A stretch of 64,000 bases of DNA, taken from UBA1563 sp041667115 (GTDB lineage Bacteria; Bacteroidota; Ignavibacteria; Ignavibacteriales; Ignavibacteriaceae). Where the stretch lies: the NCBI GenBank assembly GCA_041667115.1, contig JBAYFO010000003.1:62001-126000 (forward strand). Reading direction: 5' to 3'. Both the position numbers and the translations under genes were made by a program. This document shows positions 24,139 to 32,856 of the stretch, one piece after another. The number at the start of each line of letters is the position of its first letter. The first letter of the stretch is position 1. A model generated the notes under the pieces. It saw only the letters and a list, made by a program, of their open reading frames with translations, did not search any database and was not told where the DNA came from.

Positions 24139-27100
24139 TTAACTCCTCATCAAACCGGACACTCACAAGTTTTGAAACTCCTTCTTCTTGCATGGTAACG
24201 CCGTAAAGCGTGTCGCATGCCTCCATCGTTCTTTTGTTATGTGAAACCACAATAAACTGTGTGTTCTCACTAAAGTCTTCCAAAATTTTGGTAAACCTAT
24301 CAACATTTGCATCATCAAGCGGGGCATCAATTTCATCAAGAATACAAAACGGACTTGGTTTAACAAGATAAATTGCGAACAGCAACGCAATTGCAGTTAA
24401 TGTTTTTTCTCCTCCGGAGAGAAGTTCAATCGATGTCGGACGTTTCCCTTTCGGTTTTGCAATAATTTCAATTTTTGCTTCAAGCGGATCTATCGCTTCT
24501 TCTAACTTTAAATCGGCTTCATCACCGGGATTGAACAATCCTCTAAAAATTCTAATAAAATGTTCGCGGATCTTTTCAAAAGTTTCCATGAACAACTGCT
24601 GCGCCGTAACATTTATTTCTTCAATGGTCTGCACCAAGTCCCTTTCGGAATCAAGCAGATCGTTTCTTTGTTTAGAAAGAAAGTCAAGCCGTTCTTTTTC
24701 TTCTTCATATTCCGAGTAGGCAAGCGGATTAATCATTCCAAGGTTTTTTATTTGCTGATTATAATTTGCAACTTCTTCCTGCCGCGTCTTAAAATCAAAC
24801 GCATCCAGATCATCAAACGGTTTTAGCGTAAGGGTCAATGAATATTTTTCCTGGATATGCTGTTCCAAATTTTCAATTTTGAAATCCAATTCCTTTAACG
24901 AAATATCGGCTTGATGAATCGCGTTAACAGCTTCTTCCCGTTCGTTACGGATATTTTTTTGCTGATACTCTAAACTTGCGATGTTACTCCGCACAAGTTT
25001 AAATTGTCCATCAATTGCAACCTCTTCGCTTTTCAATAATCCTTGTACTTCATTCAGTTCGAAAAGTTCGTCATTTTTTTCTTCAAGAATTGCATGAAGA
25101 CTTTGTAGTTCTTCGTTTGCGGAAGCTACATCTTCTTCTCTTTTTTCAATTGATTTGCGGATTGTTCCAACGGATTCATGCGAACGCTGCAATCCGTTTT
25201 CAAAATTCCTTTTCTCGCCGGATAAACGTTCAAGCGCCAGGTTTACTTGATTTTGTTGCGCGGAAAGCTGTCTGTAATCATTTTCAGAAGTTGAAAAATC
25301 TGTTTCAAGAGAACGAAGTGTCTCGTCGGCTTTTTGTTTTTCTTCAATTTGCCCGCGCAAAACATCAGAGAGAGAGCCGAGTTCTCCTTCAAGTTTATTT
25401 GCTTGTGCAACTAATACTTGCATTTCCTGGTGTGCTTTTTCAGACTCGTCGTACGCTTTGCTTTTTTCGAATTCAAATTTTTCAATTTGTTTTTCAACGT
25501 TGCGTAAATCATTTAATAAGATTTTCCCGTTTTCGGAAAGCGCTTTTAAATCTATAGAAGCAATTTCATTTTCAAGCTGTTCAAGTGTTTGTTTAATTTC
25601 AAGTAACTGCGCATCGCGTTGCGGGATTTCTTTCTTCAAGTTTTCGAGCAATTGCTTTCTCCCGAAAAGCGTGTCATCTAATTTTGGAGCAGAGCCGGCT
25701 TCAATAACGCCTGAATTATGAACGAAATCGCCGTTAAGCGTTGCAAAATTAAAGGGAGAGAATTGTTTTGAAAGAGCAAAAGCATTTTCAAGCGTATCAA
25801 CAACTGCTGTGTTCACTAAGAGTTTTTGAAAAAACGGTTTCCAGCGGTCTTCGGTTTCTACAAAATTTTCCGCCCAACCTAAAAAAGAAGTTTCTTTTTC
25901 AAGTCTTCTGCTCTTGCGGACAAGAAAATAATTTTCGAGTTTTTCGAGAAAAGATTTTTTTTCGCTTTCCGAAAAGCCAAAAACATAAAACGAAGCTTTT
26001 CCGTAGTCGTACGTATTTAGATACTCAATTCCCTTTTTTACATCATCAATTGTTTCAACAAGAATATTGTTCAAGTTGTTTTTCAGTGCAGCTTCAACGG
26101 CAAACCGGAATTTATCGTTTGCGTTGCCTATGTTTGCAAGAATATTTTTGTCTTTTGTTTTCCATTCCGGGTTGGCGATTAGTTCTTTCGCCCCTTTAGA
26201 GAAGCCTTCAAGATTGTTGATCAAGTTTTGGAGGAATCCGATCTTATCTTTTAAAGCATGTATCACCGTTTTGGCTTCGGCTTCTTTTGTTCTAAAGCTG
26301 GAAAGTTTTTGTTCAAGATCGTCTTTTTCTTTTTGTTTTTGATTAAAAAAAGAATCCGCTTCCGCCAACTTTTGTTCAACATCAATCTTATCTTCGGAAA
26401 GTTCACCGATAAATCCGACGACTTTGGCAATGGTATCGGTTAACGTTTTAATTCTGAGATCGGTTTTGTTTAATGCCTCGTTCGTTCGCTTTAACGCGGC
26501 TTCGGTGTTGGCAAGATCATTTTCTTTTGTTGTGATCTCTTTAAACTTAGAGAGGATCGTTTCTGAATAACTTTTTAAAGCTACCCGTTTTTCTTCCAAA
26601 GTGGTTTTTTGTTCTTCAACTTTAATCGAAAGCGCTTCACGCTCATTTTGCTTTGCAAGAAGCGAAGCGGATGTTTCTTCTATCTTCTCTTTAAATTCTT
26701 CAATCTGTTCAAGTGTAATTTCTAATTGAACGGCGAGTTCTTCTTTCTCCTGCGAATACTTGTCGACATTTTTTTCTAACGATTTTTTTCTTTCTTCGGC
26801 AACAGAAATGGAGCGTTGAACGGAATAAATCTTTTCCGTCTGCTTGGTTATTTCATTTCTTTTTGCGGCAAGTTGTGTCTCGATAGCATAAAGCTCTTCT
26901 TTAACTTCTTTAATTTTATCATCAAGTTGGGCAAGTTCAGATTCAAGCCGGATTTTTTTTGCAAAAAATTCTTCCTTTTTAAATTTAACTTCATCTTTTT
27001 GCGCGGTATACAGAGCAAGTTCCCGCTCGCAGAGATCAATTTCAAGTTCGCGCAGTGTAGTAGAAATCTTGTTGTATTTATCGGCTTTTTTCGCCTGCCG

Positions 27101-27718
27101 CTCAAGTGAAGCAACTTTCTTTTCAACTTCGGAGACGATATCATTTACGCGGGTTAAATCCCCTTTAACTTCGTCAAGTTTTTTCAAGGTAAGGCGGCGG
27201 CGGAGTTTGTATTTATTCACACCGGCAGCTTCTTCAAACATATTGCGGCGCTCTTCGGCTTTGTTGTTAAGAATAGTTTCCACCATTTTTAATTCAATAA
27301 CCGAATATGCGTTCGAACCAATTCCGGTATCCATAAAAAGATTTGTAATATCTTTTAACCGGCAGAGATTTTTATTAAGGAGATATTCACTTTCACCGGA
27401 ACGGAAAATTCTTCTTGAAATAGTTACTTCGGAATATTCGGTAGGAAGAATCCCTTTGTTATTTTCAATGGTGAGCGAAACCTCCGACATCCCCATCGGT
27501 TTGCGCGATGCGGTTCCGTTGAAAATAACATTTTCCATTTTATCGGAACGGAGTGTGCTGCTCTTTTGCTCTCCCAAACACCAGCGGATCGCATCAACAA
27601 TATTCGTTTTACCGCATCCGTTGGGACCAACAATTGCCGTTAGTCCTTTATGAAAATTTACTTCCGTTTTTTGTGCGAAAGATTTGAAGCCTAGTATTTC
27701 AAGTTTCTTTAAATACAA
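24128..27718 (-). CDS. smc: Chromosome segregation protein SMC
   Basis: 1196 residues, full length. The N-terminal ATPase half begins KKLEILGFKSFAQKTEV with Walker A GPNGCGKTNIVDAIRW. Long coiled coils run to a hinge (about 500-700, with a KGAKELIANP region) and back. The C-terminal half has the ABC signature LSGGEKTLTAIALLFA and Walker B FCILDEIDAPLDDANVDRF. It compacts and separates chromosomes with ScpA/ScpB, which are not in this window. The start is TTG 27718: AAGGGG lies 7-8 nt upstream and no ATG is available at the conserved N-terminus. It is 4 nt from the upstream gene stop, so it is cotranscribed with a surface glycosidase-like gene. Confidence 0.96.
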   Translation of the reverse strand: MYLKKLEILGFKSFAQKTEVNFHKGLTAIVGPNGCGKTNIVDAIRWCLGEQKSSTLRSDKMENVIFNGTASRKPMGMSEVSLTIENNKGILPTEYSEVTISRRIFRSGESEYLLNKNLCRLKDITNLFMDTGIGSNAYSVIELKMVETILNNKAEERRNMFEEAAGVNKYKLRRRLTLKKLDEVKGDLTRVNDIVSEVEKKVASLERQAKKADKYNKISTTLRELEIDLCERELALYTAQKDEVKFKKEEFFAKKIRLESELAQLDDKIKEVKEELYAIETQLAAKRNEITKQTEKIYSVQRSISVAEERKKSLEKNVDKYSQEKEELAVQLEITLEQIEEFKEKIEETSASLLAKQNEREALSIKVEEQKTTLEEKRVALKSYSETILSKFKEITTKENDLANTEAALKRTNEALNKTDLRIKTLTDTIAKVVGFIGELSEDKIDVEQKLAEADSFFNQKQKEKDDLEQKLSSFRTKEAEAKTVIHALKDKIGFLQNLINNLEGFSKGAKELIANPEWKTKDKNILANIGNANDKFRFAVEAALKNNLNNILVETIDDVKKGIEYLNTYDYGKASFYVFGFSESEKKSFLEKLENYFLVRKSRRLEKETSFLGWAENFVETEDRWKPFFQKLLVNTAVVDTLENAFALSKQFSPFNFATLNGDFVHNSGVIEAGSAPKLDDTLFGRKQLLENLKKEIPQRDAQLLEIKQTLEQLENEIASIDLKALSENGKILLNDLRNVEKQIEKFEFEKSKAYDESEKAHQEMQVLVAQANKLEGELGSLSDVLRGQIEEKQKADETLRSLETDFSTSENDYRQLSAQQNQVNLALERLSGEKRNFENGLQRSHESVGTIRKSIEKREEDVASANEELQSLHAILEEKNDELFELNEVQGLLKSEEVAIDGQFKLVRSNIASLEYQQKNIRNEREEAVNAIHQADISLKELDFKIENLEQHIQEKYSLTLTLKPFDDLDAFDFKTRQEEVANYNQQIKNLGMINPLAYSEYEEEKERLDFLSKQRNDLLDSERDLVQTIEEINVTAQQLFMETFEKIREHFIRIFRGLFNPGDEADLKLEEAIDPLEAKIEIIAKPKGKRPTSIELLSGGEKTLTAIALLFAIYLVKPSPFCILDEIDAPLDDANVDRFTKILEDFSENTQFIVVSHNKRTMEACDTLYGVTMQEEGVSKLVSVRFDEELNVA

Positions 27719-27721
27719 AAA

Positions 27722-30316
27722 TTATCCCCTTGCCAAAAATTCTTTTAAACCATACATAAAAAAATCAACCGTTGCGTTGTACGTCTGCATTACAATTAAA
27801 TAGACGACTGAAATTCCGACAAGAAAGACGATCGAATAGAAATATACTTTCCCGGGGGAGACATCGTAAATAACGTAAATGCCTTTAAGTAACCGGTACA
27901 CAGACAACAGGCAGAAGAGAAAAAGAATACTATAGATGTAGAGGTTAATTGTATCCATTGCAAGTAAACGGTAGAGAATAATTGCTCCGGGAATTAACAG
28001 CACAAAAGGAAGAAACGACCAAACAACCGTGTAATACGCGTTTGCAAGGAAGATCTTATTCATCACGAAGAAGGAAAAGAATTTTACCAACAACGAAATA
28101 ACAAGCAATTTAATAAAGAAAATTATCGTCAAAGTAAGTATAGCGTGAAGCGGATGCCATGAAAGATAACTCATCATTTGGCTAAAATGTTCACTCCCGA
28201 TAGAAAGAATAAAACGTTCAAACAGAATTTTGTCTTTAAAGAAAAAGAAAAGACTTGCCGACAACGTTCCGACAATTGCCGAAATGATAAATGCCAAAAC
28301 GGTAGTATGCAGCCCGGAAATAATCCGCAAATCTCTAATATCTGCAAAAAAATTATACGGGCGAAGCAATGCGCGCGAAGTATCTTCTCTGAATTTTCTC
28401 CCGGAGTTAATTAAAAACCCAGTTAGCAGAGCGAGCAACAATCCGCTGATAATAAAAGCCATTGGTGATTTGTCTTTTTTCAGACCGATAGGAACGGTTA
28501 CTTGTTCCAGATTATGAAGTTTTGCATAAAGCACTTTATATGCAGGACGTTCAGTGTTTCTGTTTTCGTCGCAGATTCCCAATGTAAGGATTTTTTCATC
28601 ATTGTATTGAGAAAGAACCGAATAGTAATCGCACCGGTAATCAAACATCGAATTAATAAAGTAGCCTGCGTTTTCATTATCTTCTGAATAAGAAAGGAGA
28701 TCGCTGAAAAATTTTGCCTGCGCTTCAAAGGTGGAAGGATTCGTATAACCGCTCGACCTTCCTTGAGTTACCATATAGGTAGCTTCACTAATAAAAACTT
28801 TTCCCTTCCCTAATTCTTCCTGAAGCGGTTTGTACACTTTATTTAATTCCGAAGAGGACGACGCGAAAAACTCAATCCCGATAAAATCCAATTTCGGAAT
28901 TTCGTTAAAGTGCCCGGAAACAAAGGAGGCATAAACCGGTTTGAAAATGGTTTTTCTGATCTCTTCCGCTTGATTATCTAAATAAAGAATATGGCTTTGA
29001 GAATTCGGAAGAAATCCGCCCCCTAATCCAATTGCGGCAACTGCACTGTAATTACCATAAGAAAAAATAAATCTTCTTAAATAATTATTTGAGAGAGAGA
29101 TAAAATTTTGATCTTCTACAAGATTTTCTGGAAGTGACGATACCGGCGATTCTATAAATGCAAGCAGACCAAGTTCACTACACAAAGAAAGTAAATAGGG
29201 ATGCGGCGCTGACTTGGGAAAACGGACTGCATTAAAGCCCAAATCTTTAATTTGCCTGAGATCATTCTTCATCTGCTCGTAGGTCATCATGCTTCCATAA
29301 CTTTTGTTAGAAGCAAAGTAGGTCACCCCGTTCAATTGAAATTTTTCACCGTTTAGGAAAGGAGAATCTTTTTGAATTGAAAAATTATAAAAAGAAACCG
29401 GTTGCCTGATTTCATCAATCACTGTTCCGTTTTGCAAAATTTGAGCGGTGATAGTATACGCATAAGGAGCGTTACAACTCCACATTATTAAATTTGAAGC
29501 CTCAAACGCTTGTGAGAAAGCTTTTTCTTTCCCCTTATGTAATTGAATTGTTGCACTTACCGAGCCATTTGAAGTAAGCTCTGTTTGATTTTGTACCGAG
29601 AATTTTACTTCAAAATTATCGGTTCCCGTTGAATCGCTTTTAGTGCGGAATTCTTGGTTGGCAATATTTGCGGAAACAAAAACTTTTGCACGGGACGAAT
29701 TCTGGATAATTCCATAGTGAAAAGTAAACCGGGAAATGTGAACATTTGGAACAAACGTCAGATAAACGTCTCTGAAAATTCCGCCAAATCTTTCCGGTGC
29801 CAAAAATTCATTTTTATAAGGGATTGTATGTGTCGCATCAAGTTTGGAATTTACTTTTACCCTGAGGACGTTTTTCTTATCGCTTTTCAACAAATCTTTC
29901 GGTAACAAAACCGAAAAAGGGAATTCTCCCCCCGGATGCAAATAGATTACTGAATTATTAATGGAGATTTCCGCTGTGTAGCTTACTCCTAAAAAATTGA
30001 GTTCAAAATTGTTGTTTTGAATATCATATTTCGAAAGTTCGAAATATTTTTCGTAAACAACTTCGGCATTTCCTTCAAAAAGAGAGGGAACAGCAACTGT
30101 CGTCTTCTTTTTTTCTTCATCTTTACTATTGTAAACTTTCCAAAGACCGTTTAAAACCATAGTTTTTCGAACGGATGAATTTTCGATAAAATTTAAGTCT
30201 TTTTCGGTTACGGAATAATGGGGAAGTTCTTTAAAAACAATCTGTGGCTGAATAATCTTCGAGATGAAAAGCAACAAAAGAATTGTAAAGAGCGTGAAAT
30301 TTTTGTGCAAAGCCAT
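27722..30316 (-). CDS. Membrane-anchored glycoside hydrolase family 2-like protein, probably inactive
   Basis: About 864 residues. After a signal or anchor helix, a GH2 sugar-binding jelly roll (to about 200), an Ig-like domain and a TIM barrel follow. The barrel has the GH2-like phrase FNAVRFPKSAPHPY. Where GH2 enzymes carry the acid/base Asn-Glu, this protein reads AAIGLGGGFLPN, so the Glu is missing, while the nucleophile position ISEAT is kept. The last 240 residues hold about six transmembrane helices resembling a Yip1-like domain. The combination suggests a carbohydrate-sensing or structural membrane protein rather than a glycosidase (inference). ATG 30316 is preferred; TTG 30325 sits closer to AAGGA. 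Confidence 0.75.
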   Translation of the reverse strand: MALHKNFTLFTILLLLFISKIIQPQIVFKELPHYSVTEKDLNFIENSSVRKTMVLNGLWKVYNSKDEEKKKTTVAVPSLFEGNAEVVYEKYFELSKYDIQNNNFELNFLGVSYTAEISINNSVIYLHPGGEFPFSVLLPKDLLKSDKKNVLRVKVNSKLDATHTIPYKNEFLAPERFGGIFRDVYLTFVPNVHISRFTFHYGIIQNSSRAKVFVSANIANQEFRTKSDSTGTDNFEVKFSVQNQTELTSNGSVSATIQLHKGKEKAFSQAFEASNLIMWSCNAPYAYTITAQILQNGTVIDEIRQPVSFYNFSIQKDSPFLNGEKFQLNGVTYFASNKSYGSMMTYEQMKNDLRQIKDLGFNAVRFPKSAPHPYLLSLCSELGLLAFIESPVSSLPENLVEDQNFISLSNNYLRRFIFSYGNYSAVAAIGLGGGFLPNSQSHILYLDNQAEEIRKTIFKPVYASFVSGHFNEIPKLDFIGIEFFASSSSELNKVYKPLQEELGKGKVFISEATYMVTQGRSSGYTNPSTFEAQAKFFSDLLSYSEDNENAGYFINSMFDYRCDYYSVLSQYNDEKILTLGICDENRNTERPAYKVLYAKLHNLEQVTVPIGLKKDKSPMAFIISGLLLALLTGFLINSGRKFREDTSRALLRPYNFFADIRDLRIISGLHTTVLAFIISAIVGTLSASLFFFFKDKILFERFILSIGSEHFSQMMSYLSWHPLHAILTLTIIFFIKLLVISLLVKFFSFFVMNKIFLANAYYTVVWSFLPFVLLIPGAIILYRLLAMDTINLYIYSILFLFCLLSVYRLLKGIYVIYDVSPGKVYFYSIVFLVGISVVYLIVMQTYNATVDFFMYGLKEFLARG

Positions 30317-30355
30317 CAAAAGCAATAATCCTTTAAATAATCATAATCGGAGATG

Positions 30356-30387
30356 CAAATATACGATTTAAAGGGGGGGGAAATCAA
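30356..30387 (-). promoter_or_regulatory. Promoter with a G8 tract in its spacer
   Basis: On the minus strand TTGATT (30387-30382), an 18-nt spacer and TATATTTG (30363-30356) form a promoter for the glycosidase-like gene and smc. The spacer contains an uninterrupted G8 run on the plus strand (30373-30380). I noticed no other G or C run this long in the window. Length changes of this run would alter the -35/-10 distance. Confidence 0.55.
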
Positions 30388-30505
30388 TATAAAATTAGGC
30401 TTCTTTTCGCTTTATTCTTTAGCCAATTCCTTTAAGTCGTTCACTTATAAGAGATTAACAAAGATTTACCCCTATTCGGTAAAAATTGATCCTTAAAAGA
30501 AAAGT

Positions 30506-30536
30506 TTGACAACGAAAGGCGAAATCTCTATATTTG
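30506..30536 (+). promoter_or_regulatory. rpsT promoter
   Basis: TTGACA (30506-30511), 17 nt, TATATTTG (30529-30536). It is a perfect match to a -35 hexamer plus the Bacteroidota -10 box, giving a leader of about 33 nt before the rpsT ATG. Confidence 0.75.
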
Positions 30537-30573
30537 AGGCGAAATTTTAATGAATTATTAAATAAAGGTCGTA

Positions 30574-30855
30574 ATGGCAAATCATAAGTCTGCAAAGAAA
30601 AGAATAAAAGTGACCGAAAGAAGAAGAGTAGAAAACAAAACTTCCCTTTCAAAATTAAAAACACTTACTAAAAAAGCGTTAGGTATCTCAGAAAAAGAAG
30701 AAATTGAAAAAGCTTATAAAGAAGCCGTTGCTTATACAGATAAGGTATCTGCAAAGGGGAGAATCCATAAAAACACCGCAGCCAGAAGAAAAGCCTCTTT
30801 AACAAAACATTTCAATTCTGTTGTTGCAACACCAAAAGTTGAAACCAAAGAATAA
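30574..30855 (+). CDS. rpsT: 30S ribosomal protein S20
   Basis: 93 residues, standard length and highly basic. The N-terminus ANHKSAKKRIKVTERRR and the middle GRIHKNTAARRKASLTKHFN are diagnostic. It binds 16S rRNA in the body of the 30S subunit. It is a single gene with its own strong promoter and a bidirectional terminator, and lies divergently from the glycosidase-smc operon. A short C-terminal extension ending ETKE goes slightly past the usual helix. Confidence 0.97.
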   Translation: MANHKSAKKRIKVTERRRVENKTSLSKLKTLTKKALGISEKEEIEKAYKEAVAYTDKVSAKGRIHKNTAARRKASLTKHFNSVVATPKVETKE

Positions 30856-30866
30856 AGTTTTTATAT

Positions 30867-30904
30867 AAAAATCCCGCAGCAAGATTTTTACTGCGGGATT
30901 TTTT
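30867..30904. terminator. Bidirectional rho-independent terminator
   Basis: A 13-bp GC-rich-core stem (30867-30879 with 30891-30903), an 11-nt loop and flanking A and T runs on both sides. It lies between rpsT (+) and the convergent GlmU-like gene (-) and can serve both. Confidence 0.9.
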
Positions 30905-30911
30905 CAATCCT

Positions 30912-32411
30912 TTATAAATTCTCTATTGCATCAATTCCCGAAGGCATCGGAAGGAAGAATCTTATTCTCTGAACTTCTCCGTTCCGTTTAACAAGTTTAT
31001 TGATTTTCTTTTTGATCAATACGCTGTGCTCTATAAAAATGTCGTCTTCGATTGTGCATCCGAAGATATAACTTGTCCCTTTGATAAGAACATGCTTGCC
31101 AATTCGCAATGGAAATTCGTCACTGCCGGTCATATTTACGCTTGATTCAATTTTTGTGTTTTCCCCTATTTCAATATTTCCCTTGATAATATCACCCCAC
31201 AGGATTTCAACATTATCACCAATAACGAACTGTTGATGCGGCAAAGTGGAAAGATGCACATTTTCCCAAACATGAACATTTCTCCCAAAGATCACATTTC
31301 CATCAACACGCGCGTTCTTCTTCAATTCTAAGTTATAATTAAGTTGGGTTCCTTTGCCTACATAAACCCCTTTCCCGATTCTGATGTCAAGCGGAGTTCC
31401 GGCTTTGTCCATTTCTAATATATGGTCAACAACCGACTCATCAATAAAGAAATCTTCATTATCATCTATTTCGATTATGTTTTTTAATTTATCATAAACT
31501 TTCTTCCGGAAAATATTTTCCATTTCCTTCAAAACGGATTTATCATTAAAGCCCATCACAACATTATGGTCATCGGGACTAATTGCCGAAACTGTATAGC
31601 CCGAGTTGTTAAACAATGAAATAAGATCGGTAATGTAAATTTCATTTTGAACGTTATCACTGCTAAGATTCTTGATTTGAGCGACAAGTTTTTTAAAGTC
31701 AAACGCATAGACACCGGAGTTAAATTCCCGGATCTCTATCAGCTCTTGTTTTGTGTAAGAAAAAGTTCTTCCTTTATATTTTACAAGATATGGTGCGTTA
31801 TCGGGCAGAGAGAGAATATCTTTGTGTTCTTTTATTTCGATAACTTTTCCGCAGTCACTTCCACATGGATTTCCATCAACGTCTTTTCCCTTTACACGAA
31901 TAATTCTTCCGTATGAATTTTCCGCCGGATTTCCTTCATAGATTCCCGTCAGCACCATCATGTCTGATTTCGATTTAAGAAATTCATCACGGAACATTGC
32001 CGCTGTTTCTTTATTGATAAGTCCCATATCGCCAGGCAGCACAAAAACACTTCCGTCAAATTTCTTCGCGTCAATTTTTTCCAACGCTACCTGTACTGCG
32101 TGACCGGTCCCTTTTTGTTCAGCTTGATAAGCAAAGAGGGTTTGTTGACGCTTACCAATTACCGCCATAACATCGGCAGCTTTGATACCAACAACAAGGA
32201 TTGAATTAACCGAAGGAATTCCCCGGCTTGATGCGTTATAAACCCGTTCAACGGTTGGACTGCCCCAGATGGCATGCAGCATTTTTGAACGGTGCGATTT
32301 TATTCTTTTTCCATGTCCCGCGGCTAAAATAATTGAGACTTCTTTTGCCTTGTAATTAAACTCGGAAGAGAGTTCTTCCGCTTTTTGATAAATTTCTTCT
32401 TGCGCTGTCAA
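30912..32411 (-). CDS. GlmU-like sugar nucleotidyltransferase with left-handed beta-helix domain
   Basis: 499 residues. The N-terminal nucleotidyltransferase domain has SIILAAGHGKRIKSHRSKML, close to the GlmU consensus, plus GTGHAVQVAL and PGDMGLI near residues 102-130. The C-terminal third has hexapeptide repeats of a left-handed beta-helix (GRNVHVWENV, GDIIKGNIEIGENT). The GlmU acetyltransferase motifs are not evident and the helix ends with an unusual KKKINKLVKRNGEVQ tail, so acetyltransferase activity is doubtful. It may make a UDP-sugar. The start is TTG 32411 with GAGG 8 nt upstream and no ATG nearby. It could be the cell's only GlmU or a paralogue. Confidence 0.75.
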   Translation of the reverse strand: MTAQEEIYQKAEELSSEFNYKAKEVSIILAAGHGKRIKSHRSKMLHAIWGSPTVERVYNASSRGIPSVNSILVVGIKAADVMAVIGKRQQTLFAYQAEQKGTGHAVQVALEKIDAKKFDGSVFVLPGDMGLINKETAAMFRDEFLKSKSDMMVLTGIYEGNPAENSYGRIIRVKGKDVDGNPCGSDCGKVIEIKEHKDILSLPDNAPYLVKYKGRTFSYTKQELIEIREFNSGVYAFDFKKLVAQIKNLSSDNVQNEIYITDLISLFNNSGYTVSAISPDDHNVVMGFNDKSVLKEMENIFRKKVYDKLKNIIEIDDNEDFFIDESVVDHILEMDKAGTPLDIRIGKGVYVGKGTQLNYNLELKKNARVDGNVIFGRNVHVWENVHLSTLPHQQFVIGDNVEILWGDIIKGNIEIGENTKIESSVNMTGSDEFPLRIGKHVLIKGTSYIFGCTIEDDIFIEHSVLIKKKINKLVKRNGEVQRIRFFLPMPSGIDAIENL

Positions 32412-32495
32412 AATAAAACCTCGTTCGGTTATGTAAAATCAGATAAATAATTGAACAAAAATTAGTCAAGTAGAAGAGGTTTTGCAACTCTCTCT

Positions 32496-32528
32496 TTTGC
32501 GGTGGGAGTTGAAGTTCTGATATTTTTG
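32496..32528 (+). promoter_or_regulatory. Promoter of the PspC gene
   Basis: TTTG (32496-32499), 21 nt, TATTTTTG (32521-32528) fits the Bacteroides-type -33/-7 consensus TTTG-N19-21-TAnnTTTG. The ATG is about 27 nt after the likely start site. Confidence 0.5.
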
Positions 32529-32559
32529 AAATAACTTGCGTTAAACAAAAGGGAAATTT

Positions 32560-32754
32560 ATGGCTGCATTAAAAAAATCAAGCAATAAAATGATCGCGGG
32601 AGTTTGCGGCGGTCTGGCAGAATGGCTCGGCTGGGATCCGACAATTGTAAGGATTGGTTATGTACTGATTTCTATTTTTAGTATTGCATTCCCGGGAATA
32701 CTTGTGTACATCATTCTCTGGGTAGTAATGCCGACACACGACAGCGAAGTATAA
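32560..32754 (+). CDS. PspC domain-containing membrane protein
   Basis: 64 residues, the usual size of stand-alone PspC proteins. The conserved start KMIAGVCGGLAEWLGWDPT is followed by one or two hydrophobic helices ending in LWVVMP. PspC proteins take part in envelope-stress responses; small Bacteroidota copies have unknown roles. AAAGGG lies 6 nt before the ATG. It stands alone with its own promoter, convergent with the unassigned 566-residue gene. Confidence 0.9.
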   Translation: MAALKKSSNKMIAGVCGGLAEWLGWDPTIVRIGYVLISIFSIAFPGILVYIILWVVMPTHDSEV

Positions 32755-32823
32755 AAGCAATCCGCCGCAACACGCAAAAGATAATTGCTCTGTCGCGGCG
32801 AATTAAAAGTAGAAGAGGAAAAC

Positions 32824-32851
32824 CTTTTAACTTTTCACTTGAAACTTTCTA
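32824..32851. repeat. Heptamer array between PspC and the next gene
   Basis: Four 7-nt units CTTTTAA, CTTTTCA, CTTGAAA, CTTTCTA, then CTGC, ending 6 nt before the stop of the minus-strand gene. Upstream AAAGTAG/AAGAGG words (from 32807) look like an inverted arm. Confidence 0.65.
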
Positions 32852-32856
32852 CTGCT

